A stretch of DNA of 64,000 bases from Thereva unica (lineage: Eukaryota; Arthropoda; Insecta; Diptera; Therevidae): NCBI GenBank assembly GCA_949987705.1, contig OX465284.1:71781470-71845469 (forward strand). The letters are read 5' to 3'. Each line of letters begins with the position of its first letter. Position 1 is the stretch's first letter. Below the pieces are notes generated by a model, which was not told where the DNA came from, did no database searches, and was given only the letters and a program-made list of their open reading frames with translations. Shown here one piece after another: positions 1 to 11,599 of the stretch. Made by a program: the position numbers and the translations under genes.

Positions 1-752
1 AAGTCTATGTCGAATTAAAAGAGGCGGCAAAGGACATAGGCCTGATGATAAATGAAGAAAAAACGAAGGTGATGCAACAATCCAGAGCAGGGACATTTAG
101 AATGGGGAGAAATATAACCATCGACGAACATAACCTAAAAGTCTATAAAACAGTCTACCTTGAGTCTACAATCACAAAGAAAAACGAAGAAAATGAAGAA
201 ATAACCAGACGAATACTACTGGCTAATAGAGCCTTTTATGCCCAAAAACAAATCCTGCACTCAAGATTTGTACACAGGAAAACGAAACTCTCACTCTACA
301 AAACAGTAATACGACCAGTACTGTGTTATGGTAGCGAGACTTGGGCTATGACCCAGGACATAGAGGAACGAGTCAACAGGTTTGAAAGAAAAGTTCTTAG
401 ATGCATAATAGGCCCAACGAGAGAGGATGGAATATAGCGAAGGAGATACAACAACGAGTTGCATGAAATTTTTGACGACCCACAACTCTCAACTTTAATA
501 AAAATCAACAGACTGAGACTAGCCGGCCACATAATCAGAATGGAGGACAATCGCATCCCAAAACGGCTTATGACATCAGAAATTTCGGGAAGTAGGCCAG
601 TAGGTAGACCCAGGAGGGGATGGATAGACTCCGTGAAGGCTGACGCAGAAGTAGTGCCCAATATCCGGAGCTGGAGACATGCTGCAAGGGACCGTCAAAC
701 TTGTAGAAATGCCCTAGCGGAGGCCAACCCAGTCAGCCAGAAATGTATTTAA
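1..752 (+). pseudogene. 3' end of an RTE-type non-LTR retrotransposon
   Basis: Two consecutive frames (up to about 437, then 459-752) give the end of an RTE-clade reverse transcriptase. The window opens inside the palm/thumb, with the block LMINEEKTKVMQQS, then YKTVIRPVLCYGSETWA, the usual end of the RT domain. The second frame has RLRLAGHIIRMEDNRIPK, GRPRRGW and WRHAARDRQTCRNALAEA, the arginine-rich C-terminal tail of RTE elements. A stop at 435-437 and a frame change separate the halves, so the copy is dead. The 5' part lies left of the window. A related but more broken copy is at 39650-40404. Clade assignment rests on motif style, not on a search. Confidence 0.85.
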
Positions 753-1312
753 AATGCATTTATAATGTCTTTCATATAATATGTAATACCTTTGTAAGAT
801 ATTATAAAACGTATTATTTTCGCATTAAATTTATATGGGAGAGGATCCCTTTTGTCGGTTTCGGAAGATTCTGTCTTACACGTAATATAAAAGTAATGCA
901 TTATTTTGGTATTACAAGAAATGTATTTCATGTAAGGTCTAAATAATGTGTTACATTTCGTATTACATTTTGAAAAGTATTGCTGGGAAGGCTCGATGTG
1001 GGCTGTAGATTTGGGTGGATGGAAAATGATGAAACCTAGTATTATAGCCTTTGAAGTGATAAACGAAGACTACGCAGCTTCCTCGTGGAAATAAGCGTTG
1101 TAAATGTTTATGCACCAGCAGAAGCTTTCCCGGACGACAAAAATGTGGTCTTTGGAATTAGTTAAACAGGACGTCAATGGCTTGGATCGGTTTCAACCCC
1201 ACAGCAAGTCAGCATTCGTATAAAGGCAATACCTCGGCAATTAAAAATTAATATGACAATAAATAGTACTTTTTTTGTGACGTAAAATTCAAAATAGCGT
1301 CATCTCCACTTA
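753..1312. other. AT-rich spacer, possible short MITE
   Basis: There is no coding signal here. A short inverted pair, ATGTAATAC near 780 and GTATTACAT near 962, with several internal TATTAC words, hints at a degraded MITE of about 190 bp. The match is only nine bases, so I do not call it as an element. Confidence 0.3.
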
Positions 1313-1719
1313 AGACCCGTATTTCACCAGGACACAATAGCGGCGCAACCAGTGGCGGCGCAACCGTGGGGTTTTTGAGCTACCAAAACGAGACACCATA
1401 TAGACACCAGGCACCACTAGACACTAGAAGAACTATCCCAAATATTTTGAATCTCGATAATAAACTTTCCTGTATCGAAATTATGTAACTAACAAACGTC
1501 AGTGTTCGCGTGCGAATGAAAAGTGGCGGGTGCGTGAGTGATTCACCATAGAACGCTATACAAATTAGTGGTGGCGCAACCCACGCGGCTGCGCTGCCAG
1601 TAATATTCTGTGCACGCGTCCGTGCTGGTCGCGTCGCCAAATTGGTTGCGCAACCAAGCAGACACCAGGTGAGGTACTGTCGGCTGAGCCGTCATGGTGT
1701 CCCGGTAAAATACTGTCCC
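1313..1719. mobile_element. MITE-like element with GTATTT(C/T)ACC termini
   Basis: The left end GTATTTCACCAGGACACAAT (from 1319) is matched in reverse complement by the right end (about 1694-1713), which reads GTATTTTACCGGGACACCAT from the outside. This gives a roughly 400-bp element without coding capacity. The interior repeats the word GCGCAACC at about 1333, 1349, 1574 and 1649; the last sits in the palindrome GGTTGCGCAACC. I could not fix a clean target-site duplication, so the outer borders are good to a few bases. Confidence 0.6.
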
Positions 1720-2065
1720 TCTCCTTGCGAGGGCAGGACATGTACAGAGAAGATGGGAGACAGTTTCTGATGAACAAGACTAGACTAGTCTTGTCTTGTT
1801 CTTGCGTGTGCTCATCACTACTTTTATAGTACCTACATATGTACGTATTTTTCATTTATAAATCTTAACGTATGACAATCTAGTTTCTAAATACGTACAT
1901 ATACTATAATATTAGCAAAATTCAGAGAAAAATAAAACAAGAACTTCAAAGGTAAAGGAAGTAAATGTGGAAATAATGGAGAGCGAAAGATAGAGATAAG
2001 AAATACTATGTAAAAGAAGAGGAGGAAGATAGAAAGGGAGAAGCTTGTCTTCTGAAAGCTGCTAG

Positions 2066-4400
2066 TTATGTGCCTATTCTTTGAATATAGTGAGGAAGGT
2101 TATTCCAGAGTCTGAGCGAAAGTACAAAGAAAGAACGACTACCAATTAGGGAATGATGTGCGGGAATGAGAAATTTAATTGAGTTCAAGGATTGGAGAGG
2201 CGTGAGAAAATCAGAAAGGTAGAAAGGGCTCTTGGTGTAGAAAGCTTTATGCAGGGGGACCAAAGCCATGATATCAATAAAGCGAAAGAGGCCGCAGCCC
2301 AGCAAGGAGTTTTGGACACCAGACATATGATCAGATCTTGTCAAGTGGTAAATGAACCTTATAAATCATTAAATGCAACTTTGAGACTCTGACGACAGAC
2401 GCTGACGTACGATATATACAGGGTGTCTCAGACCACCCGTACCACCCCATTATTTCGAAGAGTTTTGAAAAAAAAATGAAAACCAAAAAACACGTATCAA
2501 ATATTTTTTCAAACTCTATCCAGCCATACCAAAATCGCCCCCTACCCACTAACCCCTGTTAGGGGTAGGGGGTGCAACTTCAAAAACTTAAATGGAAACC
2601 CCCATTTTTTATGGCAGATTCGGAATCTTCATAAAAAATATGAAGATTTTGTCCCAAACATTTTTTACGATTCGCCATAGATGGCGCTATAATCGGAGGA
2701 AAACTTTTTTAGAACTTATTTATTTCCGTACAGAGCCTTGCGGAACTCCAAGGGACACAGGTAGGAATGAGGATACAGCATTGTTAAGGCGAACACATTG
2801 AAGCCTATTAAGGAGAAAAGAGCCGAAGAGTCGAATGGCAGAAGAGGAAAAGTGATAGAGTTGGCTAAGTTTGGAGAGCAGAAGCGAGTGAACCACAGAA
2901 TAAAATGCCTTACAGAAATCTAAAAGGACTAGTACAACAATGTCAAGCGCAGAAAGCAAATCACAATATGGGATCTACGGAAGCCAGAGTGGTATTTAAA
3001 GAGGAGGTTGTTAAACTCAAGATATCGTTCGATTTTTTCAAAGGCTTCCAAGAAAAGGAAGAATACTGATGATGGGACGAAAATCTGTTTCATCATCTGG
3101 AGGCGATTTTTTAGGTAAAGGAATCACTATGGCTTTTTTCCAAAGCGACGGGACTGTCAAGCAGTAATTGAAGATATGCGTTAAAGTATCTGCGATTAGT
3201 GGCGATAGAAGCTTAAGAAAACGGGGAGATAGATTATCAACGAAAACTAAAACCATCAGAACTAAGTAAGTCAAGGGGCGGAAGATCAGAAGAGGAAGCG
3301 GGCTCAGGTGGAGATTGATTAAAAGACGCATTGAGGAAGTTTACATCAGCATCAAATGGGATGGCCACAGGAGCGTGGATGCCCAGTGAACAAAGATTAG
3401 ACCAGGGTTTTTTAGAGTTTAAATTGCGTTTTTCAGACTTAACCTTACTGTTGATAAGGTTGCGGAGCCGTTTGTAGTCATTACGGTAACTAAGTATCCT
3501 AGTCCTACGATATCGTCTCTACATGAATTCACGCCGAATTATTAAGTCGCGGATTTCCCGCGAAAACCAAGGACAAGGTAAGGAGGGTAGCATCTTCTTG
3601 TGACAATCGGTACACATTGGTCATAACCTGATTGAAAGAATGAGGTCGGGATATCAACTTTTGTATCAACAGAAGCTGTGTTATAGATACCACTCCACGG
3701 TATAGAGGAGGCGACTTCAGAAAGCCGGTCTAAATTGATGTTATTATAGTCGCGATATGAAAATTAAGAAGACGCAGAAGAGGGAAGGAAAGCAAAACGA
3801 AGGGAGAGGAATAATGTAGCATGGTCAAGAAAGCTGGGAGGTGAGATTTGATTGTATTTTAGCATTGAATCAGTGGAGGTAACACATCAAGCAAGGACGG
3901 GTTTTGGCAGTTCAGAAATGTTGGAAGATGATTTAAAATATCCAGAGATTCAAGAAAATATCTAACGGTATTCGCACGTATGTATGTTATCCTTCAACAG
4001 ATCAACATTAAAATCACCAGCAACAATTATATTCTCATAGTGGTTTGCTTTCCGTTATATTCCCTCGCCCGTAAATAACAGTAGTGATTGTGTATGAAGT
4101 CTATTTCTTCTACCACAAACCCTAAACAAACGCATTTTCGTCCACTCATCTTTGGTAACACAAAGAGGGAAAAGTGAATGTTCGTACTTCGCAAACACAA
4201 ATCCCAGTGAAAGTGAATCAGCCGATGGCAATTATTGGCTTTCGCATAGTTATTGCTAATTCATTAAGGAGCTGTGTTGTTTTGGGTTAACTAGGTTAAA
4301 AACTAGAGGTCTTGCTGCTGAGAGACAGGTATTGCATGGTTTGAAAAATAAGAAATAAGCCAAGGACGTATGCCATTCGGAACGGCAGAAGCCAACCATA
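2066..4400 (-). pseudogene. CR1/Jockey-like LINE, endonuclease through RT C-terminus
   Basis: Read on the minus strand, fragments appear in the order of a LINE ORF2. Endonuclease comes first: ENIIVAGDFNVDLL near 4035-3990, then SPPSFLDHATLF near 3855. The linker follows: PWFSREIRDLIIRRE near 3570 and NLCSLGIHAPVAI near 3380. RT comes next: LSPRFLKLLSPLIADTLTH and WKKAIVIPLPKKSPP (3331-3038), then VLLDFCKAFYSVVHSLLLSK and VSLGVPQGSV (2959-2720). The C-terminal block SFFVLSLRLWNNLPHYIQ is at 2344-2066. Frames change several times and the catalytic YADD region is missing, replaced by an unrelated insert at about 2410-2725. The element is inactive. The clade call is by motif resemblance only. Confidence 0.85.
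2410..2725. repeat. Insert of an ACAGGGTGT-type dispersed repeat
   Basis: This block interrupts the minus-strand LINE immediately after its GVPQGSV motif. It starts TACAGGGTGTCTCAGACCAC, contains the inverted words CCCCTACC/GGTAGGGG, and ends with an ATAGATGGCGCTATAATC segment. The word CCACCCCATTATT plus a following AAG also appears, inverted, near 8525 inside the 7748-9540 element, so the two may share a family. No clean target duplication was found. Confidence 0.5.
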
Positions 4401-7400
4401 TCTTCCAAATCTGATTACATTTTTCGTTCATGTAGAAGATGTATTGGTAGAAACTGCGAAATAGTTATTTTGGTATTTCGGATCATAAAATACTGCAAAA
4501 AAAGAAAATTTTTTCTTTATTGTAGGGATTAATTTAAGACATTTTTGGATGACCTTTTTAACATTTCTTGTTTTTCGTCAGGTAAATGAAGTTTTTTTTA
4601 TTTCTATTAACGTTAAGTATACTCTTAACTTTCGTATTGGAGCTTAAAATCCTACTTCTCTTTCGAAATATTTGGGTTTATTAAAAAAATATATATAATC
4701 AAAATCACGAGGACATCAAGAGCAATTCTGGAAAAAATACTTCATTCAGCCAATTTATCTAAGTACCTATTGATGTTCAATGGCCCCAAAATTAGTCGTG
4801 ATCCAAGAAGAATACACTTTTCCCTTTATGTCTCAAGTGAGGTCGAAAAGGTTTAAAATATTTGAATGTGTGTAATCCCACTTAAAAAATAAAAGATAAG
4901 TATTGTTATCACAAGAAGAATCGTTATTACGATAAGTGGTTTTAAGGATTTTTTTACTGAGTTTTTTTTAAATCATTCACTAAAGCAAGTCTCAGTTAAA
5001 ACCTAGTCACAGTTTTCAATTCAGACCCTAATTGTGATATCCTACCTTAGATCAGCCCGGCCGCTCTCCCAACTAACTTCCTCATTCCATGTTGCAGATA
5101 ATTAACTACCGCGAGCCAAGTCTTTTGTCATTTCGGTTTTCCCTTTGCAAAAATATCCAGAAGTGGCGTTTCTATTAAAACTTCCGTTTCTATTGTTTGA
5201 GCTCCACGAAAAGGTAGCCCCATCGGGACTCGAACGGACTTGGATGTTGGTCATTCAGGAATATAGCTATAGTCACCACAGGAACACGAACGTGTTGAGT
5301 GCAGCGCTCGTACCAGTAATTATAGAAGCATCAGTGTTCAATACCTAAGATAACTGCGCAAACTCAACTCCAATTGCATCTAGGTGCTGAGTGCGCGCGG
5401 CCGAGGCACCTGTAAAAAGGTAAAACAAAAAAATAAATAATAGAGAAAAAAACCAAAAAATGCCAAGAAAATGCCAATACATTGCGATTGTGGTAATTTC
5501 CAAAGTCTTGGAATGTTCGTCTTGGGCAACCGTTGTAAGTCGTGTTTCCGACCGAGCGATTAAGACAGAACTAGCGCCTCTAGCCTCTTTGTTGCTGCTG
5601 CTGTTACTCGTGTGTCCAGCGGCGTTTATGGTCATTCTGTGCGCTCCGATCAGGTTGATTCCACACCACTTCCAAGGAGGCCGTGTTCCTGTTCTTCTTA
5701 TGGCGGGAATAAATTTGTTTGGAATTTCTAATTGGTCGCTGGTACATAGCGTTAGGGATCCGCTGCTGCTGCCGAGGTTCATATGGTACCCAGAACAGCA
5801 TGGCCGAGAATAGACGAAGCCTAGATGGTATATACTCGTAAACCGTTGTCATTTGTTTCCCATCATGTTATCTCTGGTCCAAGATAATTTGCTGCCACTC
5901 TTGTACTACCTTTCAGTCCTTTCTATTTTAAAGTTGAATATGGCATAAAACTTCGGCGTTTCGCCATATTTCATTTGTGCTAGAAACGAGCACACCTATA
6001 GGCAATTACTGTTTTCGCTAGAATGTACGCCCGTACGATGCAGAGTGATTCCTGGACCAACACTAGACTCTCCTACCATTTACGTCACTTCCTACGCAAT
6101 AGATCATGTAATCAAAGAAACCCAGAACCGCCGTTGTGAGCCTCCTTCTAAGACAGTTACGGGCAGTCATCGATCTTCAGCCAAACAAACAAATCAACTG
6201 GCAGCCCGACCGACCGACCAACCACCTTGGAACTGTGTCCTACTCGCGAAAGACTCCTATAAAGTGCACTCTTTGCTGCGTCTAGGCATGCATCTTTTTA
6301 AGGCTGTCATATTCGTAAAATACTGTGCGGTATGTAGACATATCCCAGTGCTGGCGGCCCAAGAGAAATAAGTGGACACGCGAGCGGATTTGATTTATGG
6401 TAGGCGGACTGCGACTGAACATCGTTCATGCCATAATCGTAGCATTTTCGATTCATAAATTGAGCAATTTCCTTATCTTTAAGGCATATGGAGAACGGGT
6501 CATCACCCACGATTGCCGGGGAAGATCTCTGCTTTGTTTTTGTCCTATTACAAATGTTATATTGTTGTGGAGGCATGACCTTGAGGTAAGGAAATTTATG
6601 ATCGTGATTTTAGGTTTTCTAGAAACAATTGTCATTAATAAACCCGGGATGAGACATTAATCATGACTTCACTTAGGGTAGTTGCGGTTTGCGGGTCAAA
6701 CATTGATTGAAGATTTTCTTCAAAATTGGAGCGGTTAAAAACTAGCGGCGTTCACCTACAGCGATAGTGGATTTCTACACACTCCTTGAAACTGGTACGT
6801 GTTAAATCTATAAATCACGAGGAATAATGTACGACAGAAGCTCGCCTTAATGGACCAAACATTTATAATTTATTGTGCTCAAAAGTAGACATTGGTGCAC
6901 GTTGAAATTTTCCTAATTTTTAAAATTTGAATTTGAATTTAATAATGCAATGAAAAAAATGCATAAATGGTATTTTACAATGTTTCTTACAAAAATGTCT
7001 CTTTATACAATATTCATCCATGTTTAAGCATTACTTGCAACAGGTTTTAAGTGATAAACCCTACTTGACAATCTTCCCCTGTATATACCATCAGTCCGCC
7101 GTATCGTTTCACGCTTGAACTGTAGAAAAGGATTGGTTAGGTTATGGAGAGTCTAACGAGTGCTCAAACAGATGACGATGAACCCTTCTTTTGAGCGCTA
7201 TAATGTTTTAGTAATCGGAAACACCAACTGCGTGAGATTATTCCACATTTGAGTTCTTTTATTATGACTCTTATGTGCTGGAAAAGAAGTGCTGCAAGCT
7301 AACACCCATATTCTAAAAGCAGTCAAAACAAAATCACAATTGTACAGTCTGAAGTCCCAACTTGAGATAATGTTGCATTATTTTAATTTTGCAGTCACAA

Positions 7401-7745
7401 TTATAATAATCCGGAATTAACGATAATGCCTATTACAATTGTGACTGTATAAATAGCAAGTCACAAGAGTTAAAGAGTAGTTTTCTAGTTTATTTTACAT
7501 AACAATTTAAGAGACTCGATAGGCCATCCATGCTCGGACATTTACATAACCCTGTCTCGTTTTTGCCCAGAGTTGTGCTTAGAATACCAAAACAGCTGAT
7601 AGTCGCAAAAATAAGTCTCACCTCTCAATGACAAGTTAAGTACGAGTCTCAAAAGCTTGTGACTTATGACTGCTAACAATTTAAAATAGCCGAGCTAGTC
7701 TGCCTGTTGCAGGGAAGATATTGCTATGTAGGCAGGATGGCGTTA
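4401..7745. other. Unassigned intergenic or intronic DNA
   Basis: I see no supported gene. The GC-richer stretch 5450-5815 is open on both strands (up to 145 codons) but shows no recognisable domain, and its openness on both strands argues for composition rather than coding. 6900-7745 is AT-rich with no repeats I can pair. Confidence 0.5.
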
Positions 7746-7747
7746 TA

Positions 7748-9540
7748 GTCCATTCAAAACGCGGGGGGGGGTGTTCCAAAATACGAGGTCCCGCTGTCCT
7801 AAAATTAGGGCGTCACCTCTAAAAATGCAAAAAACACCCGTTTTTAGGGAGTTTTCGCGATTATTTCAGTAATAATGAAAACTAATGCGATGAAATGCAC
7901 TTTTTTAATATTTATTTGTAAAGGTGGTTGATTTATACTAAATTAAGGCGAACTTAATGGTAAGGGGTAGTCCTAAAGGGTTGAAACTACCCCTGAATCG
8001 GCCAAAAATGGCAAAAATTGTCAACATTTTTTTTTTTCAAGTTTGTGCTTCAAATTCGATTGTGGGCGTACTGTCAGGAAAAATAAATTATTTTCAAACC
8101 TTAAGGGGTTAAAACTACCCCTACTATAATAAAATCAACTTTATATAAAAAAAATTGCAAAATTTTTTTTTGCTTTTTGTTTGAAATTTGGTTCAAAAGG
8201 TATTATCAGCAAAAAAATTAATTTTTTCAACTCTTAAGGGGGTACAACTACCCCCACATTAAAATTGTAATTGAAACAAATTAAAATTTATTGTTTTACA
8301 TTTAAATTTTATCTTCCATTTGTAATCATTACAACATTTGGAACATTTCACTATAAACCCCTTTGTACAGAGGTTAAACCACCCCTATAGAGAAAAAAAA
8401 TAAAAAATATATTGAGAAATATTTCATTTCGTGGAATCTTTAAATAAACTCTGCATTTTTGTAAAAACGACAATCACACAATAATTGCGAAATATGTACC
8501 CTAATTTATTTGAGGTACTTCTGAATAATGGGGTGGTCCTTTTTTTTACAATGACATTTAGGCAGGTAAAAACGGAGGCAAAGTAATAAAATTAAGATAT
8601 TGCACCCGAATTTGTTTTTTAGTAAATTTTCATTGCAGTTACTTGGAAGTTGAAGTAATAAACTAATTTAGTGAGGAATGTAATGTGATGTACGAATATA
8701 CAAAAAGGATTTTTTTAAAAAATGAAGTCAGAATCGAATTTGAAGCATAAACTTTAAAAAAAAAGTTTTTTAAAATTTTTGCCATTTTTCGCCAATTTAG
8801 GGGTATTTTCAACCCTTTAGGACTACCCCTTATCATAAAGTTCGCCTTAATTTAGTACAAATCAACCACCTTCGCAAATAAATATTAAAAAAAGTGCAAT
8901 TCATCGCATTAGTTTTCATTATTATTGAAATAATCGCGAAAACCCCCTAAAAAGGGGTGTTTTTTGCATTTTTAGGGGGGACGCCCATGTTTAGGGACCG
9001 CGGGACCTCGATTTTCGTGATCAGCGACCGCAAAAACGTGTAGGGATCGATTTCCTTAACGGTGTTATTTTGGAACACCCCCACCTAGTTTTCAATGAAC
9101 TATATTGTAGGGGTAGTTTTAACCCCTTAAGGGTTGAAAATAATTTATTTTTGCCTGACCGTACGCCCACAATCGAATTTGAAGCATAAACTTGGAAAAG
9201 AATTTTTTTTACAATTTTTGCCATTTTTCGCCAATTTAGGGGTACTTTCAACCCTTTAGGAGTACCCCTTACCATTAAGTTCGCCTTAAGTTAGTATAAG
9301 TCAACCACCTTCGCAAATAAATATTAAAAAAAGTGCAATTCATCGCATTAGTTTTCATTATTTCTGAAATAATCGCGAAAACCCCCTAAAAAGGGGTGTT
9401 TTTTGCATTTTTAGGGGTGACGCCCTAATTTTAGGACCGCGGGACCTCGATTTTCGTGATCAGCGACCCCAAAAACGTTTAGGGTTCGATTTTCTTAACG
9501 GTGTTATTTTGAAACACCATAACGCGCGTTTTGAATGGAC
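7748..9540. mobile_element. TA-flanked long-TIR DNA element with a duplicated right arm
   Basis: The left end GTCCATTCAAAACGCG (7748-7763) is the exact reverse complement of the right end CGCGTTTTGAATGGAC (9525-9540). A TA dinucleotide flanks both (7746-7747, 9541-9542), as in Tc1/mariner-type insertions. The inverted arms extend about 380-440 bp inward: 7748-8130 pairs with 9101-9540, including the words CTTAAGGGGTTAAAACTACCCC and ATTCGATTGTGGGCG. A second, direct copy of the right arm occupies about 8724-9100 and ends in the degenerate terminus GTTTTCAATGAAC followed by TA. No transposase is visible, so it is non-autonomous. The three-arm layout suggests a tandem or nested insertion of two family members. 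Confidence 0.85.
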
Positions 9541-9542
9541 TA

Positions 9543-10384
9543 TTAATTTTAGTGAAGCAATAGCTCCAATAAGGAATGAGTTCGTTGGCACTGTTGTTGT
9601 AAATGATTTGCCAACCGTAATAAGGTTTGGAGTGTGTTTTTGATGTGAAACATCCGACTTGCAGTGACCGGAAATAGTCTACGCCGTGGCGACTTGACGT
9701 CATATTTATTTACATATTAGCCAAGCAAGGCACACATAGCCTTTGTTAAAAATAATTCTTATAACATAAAAGCCAACAATTGTGACATGTCTTACGCACT
9801 AGCAAGTTAAGCTTATATTGTCAGTATGGACTTAAGGTTTTTTATAGCATGTTTTATTTATAGAAGGGAAACAACATGATCCATGATTATTAAAGACCCA
9901 ACAGCATGTGTTTCATTTCTTGCATGCTCGGTACAACGATGCCTGTATTCACCAAGTAATTTCGTATGCCTAGTATGTCTAATTTCGCCATTAAATTTGG
10001 TTCTACAAGAGGACAACTGGGGTAAAGTGTACTGTGTTTGTGTGGTTCTGGTAAGTTCGACCAGGCTAGTAGAACCAGCCCATCCGATTGCCGTCCTAGG
10101 ACTGGCATATTTTGTGTGGATAGTAATAAAATCTAAGATTTATTAATTATATAATTTATTTATAAATATTAATTAAAAAATATCAAACTATTCCCGTAAG
10201 CAAACTTAGAAAACTCTTACGGCTATTTATAGCTACTAGTTGGGATCCCCGTTACCGAAATTCGGTCACAAAAACAATAAATATATAAAATTCACGATTT
10301 GTTCGAATTTAAATTCAATTTAAATATTTTTATTTAAAAAAAAAAAAAAAAATTATACGCAATGGCGAATTTTTAATTACTATG
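9543..10384. other. AT-rich spacer, no gene seen
   Basis: Nothing codes convincingly. A short A tract lies at 10336-10352. The edge near 10380 is where Helitron-like coding begins on the minus strand. Confidence 0.4.
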
Positions 10385-11440
10385 AAACATTTCCATTGTC
10401 GCTTCAGAACGTCTAAAATTTCCCAGGATTTTTTTAATCGCATCCATGACGTCTTGCTTGGCTATGTAGTGGAAAATAGCAGCAACATCAGTTACTACAG
10501 CATCATTGAAACGAGGAATATCAACTTGGTTATTAACTTTTATGATCATAGAAACTTCAGCTGCAATATTCTCAGGTCTTTGACAATAGCCGCGTTCTTT
10601 TTACACCGTGATCCAGATCAGATCAGCCGAGCATAAAAGAACGGACTTGGATCATGGAAGAAATTTAGTTTTTTACAGTTGTAGTTCTGATTTTTGATAT
10701 GTTCTGTCGCAATTTATATCTCTAAAACTTATTAAAAATATTTCTGATTGAAAAATAATTTATAAAAATGTTTAATTGACTTCCAAAATTAACAAAAGGT
10801 AACTTTCAATCATTTTTCCAAATAAATTTATGAAATTTTGCAGAGCTACCAACCCTTAAAATTAAAGAAAACAGAACAAAATTATAAAAGCTCTGGATTT
10901 TCCAATGAGATGTGTCTTGGATATGGTTGTTACACAAGCTATTTTTGTATCACAGATTTTGATCCAAATCTTTTTTGGATCAACTTGTTGTTGTTGGTTT
11001 GCTTGAAAGTTAATGATCTGACAATGAGTGGGATCACGGTGTAAAAAGAACGCAGCTAATATTCATACATGGACCTGAATGTGTGAACAAAAGGATTAAT
11101 CCGATCTAACTCCAAACCTATTTCACGCATAATATCAATATTACATACATTCAATATTCGCATTTCTATTTATTCTATGATTAGCAGCAGTATCTACATC
11201 ATAGAAATACAATTGTGCATAACATGGAGGTCGGCCATAGCCAGGAATTAAGGCACCAGTTCGGTGATAGAAAATGTTATGGATTTTAAAATGATATATG
11301 CCATTTGCAGTGTCATTTGACAAATTACACTCAGAGCTAATCATTGCAAAGGCAGCATTATACGAACGAATATTTGCAAAAAAATTTTTAGAACGATTTT
11401 TAATACAAAACATCACACTGCGACCCCACAAACTTGGTTT
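10385..11440 (-). pseudogene. Helitron Rep/helicase protein fragment
   Basis: On the minus strand, 11440-11141 reads FFANIRSYNAAFAM, then IYHFKIHNIFYHRTGALIP and YAQLYFYDVDTAANHRINRN. This is the conserved N-terminal block of Helitron transposases upstream of the Rep motifs (FR.NIR.YN, HR.G.L.P, YAQLY). A frame change leads into IMREIGLELDRINPFVHTFR (11130-11070), matching the usual ..INPYV..FR segment. After the MITE at 10589-11056 the ORF resumes with ENIAAEVSMIIK and DIPRFNDAVVTDVAAIF, which fits the R.YN.P...EVAAIF block. The Rep HUH and helicase parts are absent. Family recognition is by motif; frame changes and the insertion make it a pseudogene. Confidence 0.85.
10589..11056. mobile_element. 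TA-flanked MITE inside the Helitron ORF
   Basis: The left end GCCGCGTTCTTTTTACACCG (from 10589) matches in reverse complement the right end GGTGTAAAAAGAACGCAGC (to 11056). The inverted repeat runs about 27 bases, with GATCC just inside both ends. TA lies on each side (10587-10588, 11057-11058), fitting a Tc1/mariner-type target duplication. The 468-bp interior has no ORF of interest. Helitron coding sequence continues on both sides, which independently confirms the borders and shows that the MITE is the younger element. Confidence 0.9.
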
Positions 11441-11533
11441 TAACATTGTCAGATGTACCCCAACAAATTCCAAAAAAAAAATTTTGACCCTCATGAAATG
11501 CAATTTGATTTACTAATTGCACTGGACTATAAA
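11404..11533. repeat. Dispersed 120-130 bp repeat, copy 1
   Basis: The stretch from CACACTGCGACCCCACAAAC to TAATTGCACTGGACTATA recurs in the same orientation at 13199-13320 with only scattered differences. It abuts the upstream edge of the Helitron protein homology. It may be a terminal piece of a mobile element: read from the other end it starts TATAGTCCAGTGCAATTAG, resembling the TAGTCCATTC terminus at 7746. Identity is unknown. Confidence 0.75.
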
Positions 11534-11599
11534 GGCATTCGCCAAAAAACGAACGGCAGCCCCTTACACAATACAACTCAATAATACTATACACAAAAG

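Noticed and set aside
753..975. MITE with ATGTAATAC ends
   Set aside because: Only nine matching bases and no duplication; below the standard used for other elements.
1768..1798. CAAGACTAG/ACTAGTCTTG palindrome as a regulatory hairpin
   Set aside because: Short, no flanking gene and likely chance in a low-complexity stretch.
5219..5245. GTTCGAGTCCC-like tRNA B-box on the minus strand
   Set aside because: No T-stem pairing, A-box or acceptor stem can be assembled around it.
5345..5813. Overlapping long open frames on both strands
   Set aside because: No domain, start context or splice signal; openness on both strands reflects composition.
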